A DNA stretch of 12,969 nucleotides from an uncultured Collinsella sp. Lineage in GTDB: Bacteria > Actinomycetota > Coriobacteriia > Coriobacteriales > Coriobacteriaceae. The notes beneath the pieces were generated by a model. The model searched no databases. It had not been told where the DNA came from and worked only from the letters and a program-made list of their open reading frames with translations. The position numbers were made by a program, and so were the translations under genes. Below are positions 8,567 through 12,969 of the stretch, in pieces. Numbering within the stretch: the stretch's first letter is position 1; every line of letters begins with the position of its first letter. The stretch is taken from assembly GCA_900758885.1 (NCBI GenBank), contig CAAETD010000042.1, positions 1 through 12,969 on the forward strand, given 5' to 3'.

Positions 8567-9370
8567 CTACTCCTCCTCCGCGACCTCCTCTGCCTCGGAG
8601 ACATACACGGCGGTAAGGACCGTGAAGACGTAAGCCTGGATGGCGCCGACCACAAGCTCGATCGCATAGATCAGGATGAGGATGGCAAGCCAGGCCAGCG
8701 AAGGCAGGGCGCCGACGGCGTGGGCCGCGGAAACCTGCTGAAGCAGCGGCTGCATGAACATGCTCGCCATGATGGCGAACGAGCCCATGACCACGTGTCC
8801 TGCGAACATGTTGCAGAACAGACGGACGGCAAGCGTGATGAGGCGCAGGAAGGTCGAGAAAAGCTCGACGACCCACACGAGCACGTTCATCGGGAAGCTC
8901 ACGCCCTGCGGAGCGAGGCTCTTGATGTAGCCGATCACGCCGTGAGCCTTGCATCCGTAGTAGATGAAGTACACGAAGGCGAAGATGGCGAGCGCGGCGG
9001 TGGAGCCGATTGCGCCGGTGCCGGGCTTCATTCCCGGAATCAGGCCGATCATGTTGTTGATCAGGATGAACAGGAAAAGCGAGCACAGGAACGGGAAGTG
9101 CTTCTTCCAGTTCTCACCCACGACGCCCTTGCCGATATCGTTCTCGACGTACTCGATGATGTACTCGAAACCGTTGACGAAGAAGCCCTTGGGAACCAGG
9201 GTCTGCTTCTTCTTGAACACGGCCAGGACGATCAGGAGCACGATCGTGGAGACGATCAGCCAAAACGAGTACTGCGTGATGCCGCAGCTCAGATCGCCCA
9301 CGACAGGGGTGGAGCTGAACTCGCTGACCAGATGATTAATCTCATCAGGCAGCTTTTCAAAAATTTCCAC
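8567..9370 (-). CDS. atpB: F1Fo ATP synthase a subunit
   Basis: The a subunit is the stator channel that passes protons to the c ring. The 267-residue protein has about five or six membrane helices (about 33-53, 92-113, 124-141, 164-182, 186-208, 225-257). AVRLFCNMFAGH (181-192) carries the essential Arg183, equivalent to E. coli Arg210. His192 sits at the E. coli Glu219 position and Glu238 at the His245 position, the swapped pair common in actinobacteria and many other bacteria. Gln245 corresponds to Gln252. The Cys in RLFCN is where Gly or Ala is more usual. The start is GTG with AAAGG six bases upstream, three bases after the preceding gene. The C terminus is an acidic EEVAEEE tail. Confidence 0.96.
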   Translation of the reverse strand: MEIFEKLPDEINHLVSEFSSTPVVGDLSCGITQYSFWLIVSTIVLLIVLAVFKKKQTLVPKGFFVNGFEYIIEYVENDIGKGVVGENWKKHFPFLCSLFLFILINNMIGLIPGMKPGTGAIGSTAALAIFAFVYFIYYGCKAHGVIGYIKSLAPQGVSFPMNVLVWVVELFSTFLRLITLAVRLFCNMFAGHVVMGSFAIMASMFMQPLLQQVSAAHAVGALPSLAWLAILILIYAIELVVGAIQAYVFTVLTAVYVSEAEEVAEEE

Positions 9371-9373
9371 GAC

Positions 9374-9685
9374 TTACCTTTCGACCTCATGAGGATCTCG
9401 CAGCGCCTTGGCGACGCGAACCGCGCAGGCGGCCATAAAGGCCACGAAGCCGATCGCCTCGCCCAGGAGGAACATGCGAAATGCCTCTCCGAACAACACA
9501 AACACAACCAAGGTAAAGACAAGCAACGCGATTGCCGAGACCGCGAGACTCACCATACCCTTGAGCATGTCCGCATTCTGCTTATCGTCAAGAACCGGCT
9601 TGAGCGTAAAGACAAAGGGAAGGAAGGCAATTGCGCCCGCGATGGCGCCTGCAACGATAGCGAGCAGATCGGCTATCTGAAACAC
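9374..9685 (-). CDS. atpI: Small membrane protein at the atpI position
   Basis: This is a 103-residue hydrophobic protein with about three membrane segments (about 5-27, 43-66, 72-92), a short charged loop (DDKQNAD, 33-39) and a basic C-terminal end. AtpI-type proteins help assemble the c ring and are often the first gene of the operon. The call rests mainly on position, size and topology, because the family is poorly conserved and I see no diagnostic motif. I place the start at GTG 9685, where GTGAGG lies six bases upstream. An in-frame TTG at 9760 would add 25 hydrophilic residues but lies upstream of the predicted -10 box and so should not be in the mRNA. It is three bases from atpB. Confidence 0.7.
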   Translation of the reverse strand: MFQIADLLAIVAGAIAGAIAFLPFVFTLKPVLDDKQNADMLKGMVSLAVSAIALLVFTLVVFVLFGEAFRMFLLGEAIGFVAFMAACAVRVAKALRDPHEVER

Positions 9686-9705
9686 TGGCGTCCTCACTTT
9701 CCTTT

Positions 9706-9738
9706 TTAACGCCTCACAGAACAGTTCCCGCCAAACAT
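9706..9738 (-). CDS. Possible 10-codon leader peptide upstream of atpI
   Basis: An ATG at 9738 opens a frame encoding MFGGNCSVRR and ends at TAA (9706-9708), 20 nt before the atpI GTG. The ATG lies eight bases after the predicted -10 box, so the transcript could begin at or within a base or two of it, as in leaderless mRNAs common in actinobacteria. It has no ribosome-binding site of its own. It could be chance; its only support is position. Confidence 0.25.
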   Translation of the reverse strand: MFGGNCSVRR

Positions 9739-9746
9739 TGGTGACT

Positions 9747-9774
9747 ATTGTACGAGCCAATCGCTAAAGTACAA
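9747..9774 (-). promoter_or_regulatory. Predicted sigma-70-type promoter of the ATP synthase operon
   Basis: On the minus strand TTGTAC (9774-9769) is followed by a 16-nt spacer and TACAAT (9752-9747). The -10 matches consensus in five of six bases; the -35 shares only the TTG. The start of transcription would fall near 9740, about 55 nt before the atpI GTG. It is the best promoter match I found in the window and stands directly ahead of the nine-gene operon. Confidence 0.55.
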
Positions 9775-9791
9775 CCGTAAAACAAACGGTT
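9773..9791 (-). promoter_or_regulatory. Operator-like palindrome overlapping the -35 box
   Basis: AACCGT (9791-9786) and ACGGTT (9778-9773) form a 6-bp inverted repeat with a 7-nt centre (minus-strand reading). Its inner edge overlaps the -35 TTG by two bases. A regulator bound here would affect polymerase access. The half-site also overlaps the second copy of the CGTATTA(A)CCG repeat. No known operator is recognised. Confidence 0.35.
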
Positions 9792-9848
9792 AATACGCAC
9801 CTGTACGTTTTCTTAAGGCCTTCTTTATGCCGCAGGTACGGTAATACG
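9787..9848 (-). repeat. Two copies of CGTATTA(A)CCG upstream of the promoter
   Basis: On the minus strand CGTATTACCG occurs at 9848-9839 and CGTATTAACCG at 9797-9787, in the same orientation with starts 51 nt apart, both upstream of the predicted -35 box. A related GAAAA...CGTA string accompanies each region. They could be paired binding sites for an activator or simply A/T-rich similarity. Confidence 0.4.
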
Positions 9849-9888
9849 TTTTTTCGAACCCCTCAGCGCAAAACGTCCGTTAACAGGA

Positions 9889-9923
9889 GTGCGCGCGGTC
9901 GCCTTTTGTTCGACCGAGCGCAC
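9889..9923. other. Hairpin downstream of upp, poor as a terminator
   Basis: GTGCGCGCGGTCG (9889-9901) pairs with 9911-9923 in 12 of 13 positions around loop CCTTTTGTT. It begins 43 nt beyond the upp stop. On the minus strand the next bases are TCCTGTTAACGG, with no T-run, so it is not a convincing intrinsic terminator for upp; the plus strand gives the slightly T-rich TTTCTTCG. It may be a Rho-dependent or 3'-stability structure. Confidence 0.45.
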
Positions 9924-9965
9924 CGTTTCTTCGTATTTGCAGCCGCGGCCGTCTTAGCCCAGCGA

Positions 9966-10613
9966 CTAGAGCGTGCCGTAGATGCGGTCGCCGGCGTCGC
10001 CCAGGCCGGGAACGATGTAGGCGGCCTCGTTGAGATGGTCGTCGATGGCGCAGGTATAGATATGCACATCGGGGTCCTTCTCAGTCAGCGACTTGAGGCC
10101 CTCGGGCGCGGCGACGATGCACAGCATGCGGATATCCTTGACACCGCGCTCGCGCAGGTAGCTGATGGCCATCTCGGCCGAACCGCCCGTGGCGAGCATG
10201 GGGTCGACAACCAGGCAGATGCGCTGGTCGATATCCTTAGGCATCTTGCAGTAATACTCATGCGGCTCGTGGGTGACCTCGTCGCGTTCCATACCGATGT
10301 GGCCCACGCGAGCGGAGGGCACCAGGTCGAGGATGCCGTCGACCATGCCAAGGCCCGCACGCAGGATGGGCACGATGGCGAGTTTCTTGCCGGCAAGCTG
10401 CTTAAACGTTGCGGTGGTGATGGGGGTCTCGACTTCGACGTCTTCCATGGGCAGGTCGCGCATGGCCTCGTAGCCGTCAAAAAGTGCGAGCTCGCGCACG
10501 AGCTGGCGGAACTGGTTGGTGCCGGTGTTTTTGTCGCGCAGGATCGACAGCTTGTGCTGGACGAGCGGGTGATCGACAAGCGTCACACGGGACGCATCGT
10601 AGGTGACGGTCAT
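9966..10613 (-). CDS. upp: Uracil phosphoribosyltransferase
   Basis: Upp makes UMP from uracil and PRPP in pyrimidine salvage in the cytoplasm. The 215-residue protein matches the family length (about 208). VVDPMLATGGS (135-145) is the PRPP-binding motif, VPILRAGLGM (81-90) is a conserved core segment, and YIVPGLGDAGDRIYGT (199-214) is the uracil-binding C terminus. I place the start at ATG 10613, because GAAAGGGG lies ten bases upstream and the product then begins MTVTYDASRVTLVDHPLVQHK, as is usual. A frame open 20 codons further upstream would add an Arg/Pro-rich stretch overlapping the leader hairpins and is not convincing. upp immediately ahead of the ATP synthase operon is a common Gram-positive arrangement. 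Confidence 0.97.
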   Translation of the reverse strand: MTVTYDASRVTLVDHPLVQHKLSILRDKNTGTNQFRQLVRELALFDGYEAMRDLPMEDVEVETPITTATFKQLAGKKLAIVPILRAGLGMVDGILDLVPSARVGHIGMERDEVTHEPHEYYCKMPKDIDQRICLVVDPMLATGGSAEMAISYLRERGVKDIRMLCIVAAPEGLKSLTEKDPDVHIYTCAIDDHLNEAAYIVPGLGDAGDRIYGTL

Positions 10614-10636
10614 GGGTTGATTGCCCCTTTCGTTGC

Positions 10637-10664
10637 GGCCGCAAAACGGCCTTGCTGACAAGGC
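10637..10664 (-). promoter_or_regulatory. Overlapping hairpins in the upp leader
   Basis: On the minus strand GCCTTG-TCAG-CAAGGC (10664-10649) is followed by CGTTTTG, and GGCCG-TTTTG-CGGCC (10651-10637) uses three of the same bases, so the full forms cannot coexist. The second hairpin ends just before the upp ribosome-binding site. The layout resembles a small attenuator, but the stems are only 5-6 bp and could be chance in GC-rich sequence. Confidence 0.3.
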
Positions 10665-10736
10665 GCGCAGCAATGTTGCCGCCGCACGCCATGCATAAGT
10701 TTAGCGGTTTGTTGTATCGAGCAGCCCATCGCAGCC

Positions 10737-12278
10737 CTACTGTGCGGTACTGAGCGAGCGCTTGACTGCATCACGCCAGCCCGCAAGGTTTTGCTCGCGA
10801 CGCTCGGCGGACATATGGGGAAGGAAGGTCCTAACGATCTGGGCATTTTGCTCCAGTTCTTCCAGGTCTTCCCAATAGCCGACGGCAAGACCCGCCAAGT
10901 ACGCGGCACCGATTGCCGTGGTCTCCACCGTCTCGCATTGCAGCACGGGCATATCCAGCAGGTCGGCCTGGAATTGCATGATGAACTCGTTGCGTGAGGC
11001 GCCGCCATCGACGGACAGGCGCTCAATCGAAAGTCCCACGTCCTGCTCCATGGCGCGCAGCACGTCATAACTCTGGTAGGCCATGGACTCGCAGGCCGCA
11101 CGCACAATGGTCGCGCGACTCGAGGCACCGGTCAGGCCGCACACGATACCGCGGGCACGCGGGTCCCACCAGGGAGCGCCCAGGCCAGCGAAGGCGGGGA
11201 CGAAGTAGCAGCCCTCGTTGTCGTTGATCGAAGCGGCGAGTTGCGCGGACTCGCTCACACTCGAGATGATGCCCATGTTGTTGCGCAGCCAGTTCATGGT
11301 TGAGCCGGCGGCAAAGATAGAACCCTCGAGCGCATAGCTGATCTTGCCGTCCGCGGCGATACCGATCGTGGAGACCAGACCGTTCTTGGATTCGACGACC
11401 TCGTCGCCGGTGTTCATGAGCATAAAGCAACCCGTGCCATAGGTGTTTTTGGTCTGGCCGGGATGGAAGCAGCAGTGGCCGAACAGCGACGCCTGCTGAT
11501 CGCCCGCCACGCCCATGATGGGCGGCATGTTGGTCATGATGTCGCTCGCGACGCGGCCGTAGTCGCCCGAGCTCCAACGAACCTCGGGCATCATGGAACG
11601 TGGAACGTCAAAGAGCGCCAGCAGGTCGTCGTCCCAATCGAGCGTATGGATATTAAAGAGCGCCGTGCGGCTGGCATTGGTGTAGTCGGTGGCAAAGACC
11701 TGACTGCCGGTGAGGTTGTAGATGAGCCAGGTGTCGATGGTGCCGAACATGAGGTCGCCCGCCGCCGCGCTCTCACGCGCACCGTCGACGTTGTCGAGGA
11801 TCCACTGCACCTTGGAAGCCGAGAAATACGGATCGAGCGTGAGTCCCGTGCGGGAGCGCACCAGCTCTTCTGCGCCCCGCTCGACCAGCTCGTCGATCAG
11901 AGGTGCGGTGCGACGGCATTGCCACACGATGGCGTTATAGATGGGTTGGCCGCTTATGCGGTCCCACACCACCGTGGTCTCGCGCTGGTTGGAGATACCG
12001 ATGGCGGCGATGCGGTCAGAATGGATGCCGCTCTTAAACTGGACCTCCATCATCACGCCGATCTGGCTGGCAAGCACCTCCATGGGGTCTTGCTCTATCC
12101 AACCGGGACGCGGGAAGCTGGTTTTGACGCTACGACGTGCCTGCGCGACGATGCAGCCGTACTCGTCGACGATGGTCGCAAGTACCGAGGTGGTGCCGCA
12201 GTCGAGCGCCATGATGTAGGAACCGCCAAAGTTAAACGAGGCATCTTCCATGCCCAGGCTGCCCAGATTCAACGACAT
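10737..12278 (-). CDS. glpK: Glycerol kinase
   Basis: This is an FGGY-family kinase that phosphorylates glycerol to sn-glycerol 3-phosphate with ATP in the cytoplasm. The protein has 513 residues. MALDCGTTS (23-31) is the N-terminal ATP-binding loop. RPGWIEQDP (57-65), NQRET (97-101) and WQCRRT (119-124) are glycerol-kinase segments. GVAGDQQASLFG (256-267) contains the catalytic base Asp260. KNTYGTGCFMLMNTG (277-291), GLGAPWWDPRARG (365-377) and LSVDGGASRNEF (421-432) are C-domain signatures. The first 20 residues are an extra N-terminal stretch, kept because AAAGGTG lies six bases before ATG 12278. The His phosphorylated by HPr in low-GC Gram-positive enzymes is absent. No glpF, glpD or glpO is visible nearby. 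It follows sua5 by 13 nt and is probably co-transcribed with it. Confidence 0.96.
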   Translation of the reverse strand: MSLNLGSLGMEDASFNFGGSYIMALDCGTTSVLATIVDEYGCIVAQARRSVKTSFPRPGWIEQDPMEVLASQIGVMMEVQFKSGIHSDRIAAIGISNQRETTVVWDRISGQPIYNAIVWQCRRTAPLIDELVERGAEELVRSRTGLTLDPYFSASKVQWILDNVDGARESAAAGDLMFGTIDTWLIYNLTGSQVFATDYTNASRTALFNIHTLDWDDDLLALFDVPRSMMPEVRWSSGDYGRVASDIMTNMPPIMGVAGDQQASLFGHCCFHPGQTKNTYGTGCFMLMNTGDEVVESKNGLVSTIGIAADGKISYALEGSIFAAGSTMNWLRNNMGIISSVSESAQLAASINDNEGCYFVPAFAGLGAPWWDPRARGIVCGLTGASSRATIVRAACESMAYQSYDVLRAMEQDVGLSIERLSVDGGASRNEFIMQFQADLLDMPVLQCETVETTAIGAAYLAGLAVGYWEDLEELEQNAQIVRTFLPHMSAERREQNLAGWRDAVKRSLSTAQ

Positions 12279-12291
12279 CGCTTACACCTTT

Positions 12292-12969
12292 CTATTGCAT
12301 CGGGTCAGACAGGACCCGTTCGATCTCTGATGCGGGAAGTGCGCCTTGGCGCAGGATCTGGAGCCCGCCGTGCTGGAACGACACGATGGTCGAGGCGTCG
12401 CGACACGGGGTCTCGCCGGCGTCGACGGCAACATCGACCCCCTCCAGGATGCGACCTTCGACGGCGGCAAAGCTTGCCGGCGAGGGCGCGCCGTGTGTGT
12501 TGGCGCTCGTGCAGGCAAGGGGACTGCCGCAGGCGCGGATGAGCGCTTGGACCACGGGAGAGGCCGAAGCGCGCAGGGCCACGGTGTCGTCGGCAGCACG
12601 CATAAAGGTCGGCACGCAGGGAGCCGCCTTGACCACGATAGTCAGGGCTCCCGGCCAGCATCGTCGCGCAAGTACGCGGGCATCTTCCGGGATATCCACG
12701 CCATAGCGGTCGAGCGCCTCGACGCCATCGACCAGCCAGGCGACCGTTTGGGTGAGCTTGCGCTGCTTGAGGGTAAAGATGCGGCGGTAGCCGGTACCGA
12801 GCGCAGGGACCGCGGCGCCATTGACGACAGCCTGCGGATCGCGCGGCCACGATGGGAATTCGCTTGTATCTTGGGGCACGGCGTCCGAGAAGGCGTTGAC
12901 TGCCACGGCGACACCGTAGACGGTCTCGGTCGGGATCAAGGCCAGGCCGCCGCGGCCGAGCACCTCGGC
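12292..12969 (-). CDS. tsaC: Sua5/YrdC threonylcarbamoyl-AMP synthase, 5' end outside window
   Basis: Sua5/TsaC makes threonylcarbamoyl-AMP from Thr, bicarbonate and ATP for the t6A modification of ANN-decoding tRNAs. About 225 residues are visible, and the frame is still open at the right edge, so the true start lies outside. Family motifs are IPTETVYG, LKQRK (substrate-binding KxR), RCWPGALTIVVKA, VALRAS, ACTSANTHG and the C-terminal DASTIVSFQHGGLQILRQGA. Between PTETVYG and the KQR motif there are about 44 residues where E. coli TsaC has about 13, so roughly 30 residues are inserted. A GTG at 12963 is in frame but leaves too little sequence ahead of the PTETVYG motif to be the natural start. 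It is the first gene of the pair with glpK. Confidence 0.88.
   Translation of the reverse strand, partial: AEVLGRGGLALIPTETVYGVAVAVNAFSDAVPQDTSEFPSWPRDPQAVVNGAAVPALGTGYRRIFTLKQRKLTQTVAWLVDGVEALDRYGVDIPEDARVLARRCWPGALTIVVKAAPCVPTFMRAADDTVALRASASPVVQALIRACGSPLACTSANTHGAPSPASFAAVEGRILEGVDVAVDAGETPCRDASTIVSFQHGGLQILRQGALPASEIERVLSDPMQ

Larger units (their letters stand above)
9686..9965 (-). promoter_or_regulatory. Intergenic control region ahead of the ATP synthase operon
   Basis: This 280-nt gap between upp and the atpI-like gene holds, in minus-strand order, an imperfect hairpin (9889-9923), an inverted pair ACGTTTT/AAAACGT (9846-9852 with 9870-9876), a repeated CGTATTA(A)CCG motif, a palindrome next to the -35 box, a promoter (9747-9774), a possible 10-codon leader ORF (9706-9738) and the atpI ribosome-binding site. 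It is visibly more A/T-rich than the flanking genes. I see no longer coding frame here. Confidence 0.6.

Noticed and set aside
8720..9709. Plus-strand open frame opposite atpB and atpI
   Set aside because: Its His/Glu/Asp-rich translation is what the reverse of membrane-helix codons gives.
9686..9760. Longer atpI starting at TTG 9760
   Set aside because: The TTG is upstream of the predicted -10 box and has no ribosome-binding site. GTG 9685 has GTGAGG at good spacing.
10614..10673. Longer upp starting 20 codons upstream
   Set aside because: The added residues are unlike the family N terminus, while ATG 10613 has a good ribosome-binding site and gives the usual length.
11463..12542. Plus-strand open frame opposite glpK and sua5
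   Set aside because: Crosses two well-identified genes and their junction; no domain or start signal.

Overview
The window is a block of housekeeping genes, every one read on the minus strand. Reading leftward from the right edge, the order is: sua5/tsaC (t6A tRNA modification, 5' end cut by the window edge), glpK (glycerol kinase), upp (uracil phosphoribosyltransferase), the complete F1Fo ATP synthase operon in the order atpI-like, B, E, F, H, A, G, D, C, then murA (first committed step of peptidoglycan synthesis) and a LytR-CpsA-Psr (LCP) family wall-polymer ligase. No tRNA, rRNA, CRISPR array, transposase, integrase or phage gene is visible. The high-GC codon use, the long antisense open frames this creates, and the His/Glu arrangement in the a subunit suggest an actinobacterium. 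My best guess is a Coriobacteriia member such as Collinsella; this is inferred from style and gene order and was not tested by a search.

The layout resembles the sua5 ... glyA-upp-atpIBEFHAGDC ... murA neighbourhood known from Bacillus and other Gram-positives, but here a glycerol kinase occupies the space between sua5 and upp. sua5 and glpK are 13 nt apart and probably co-transcribed. A 123-nt gap containing two overlapping hairpins precedes upp. A 280-nt gap between upp and the ATP synthase genes (9686-9965) holds the best promoter in the window, with an operator-like palindrome on its -35 side, a repeated motif and a possible 10-codon leader ORF. Within the operon, genes overlap or are separated by a few bases (TAATG junctions at atpH/atpA and atpG/atpD, an 11-nt overlap at atpF/atpH), except for a 124-nt gap before atpE, which encodes the c subunit needed in many copies.

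The ATP synthase operon ends at a hairpin plus T-run that sits directly against the ribosome-binding site of murA, so murA and the LCP gene appear to be expressed by read-through or controlled at that point. The LCP gene is followed by a perfect 12-bp hairpin and then a strong bidirectional terminator embedded in a longer imperfect inverted repeat at the left end of the window.

I do not see a new multi-gene system. The unusual points are local: an apparent signal peptide on the b subunit, a roughly 12-residue insertion in the alpha subunit, a roughly 30-residue insertion in the Sua5 domain, a glycerol kinase without the HPr-phosphorylated histidine, and several leader or junction RNA structures.
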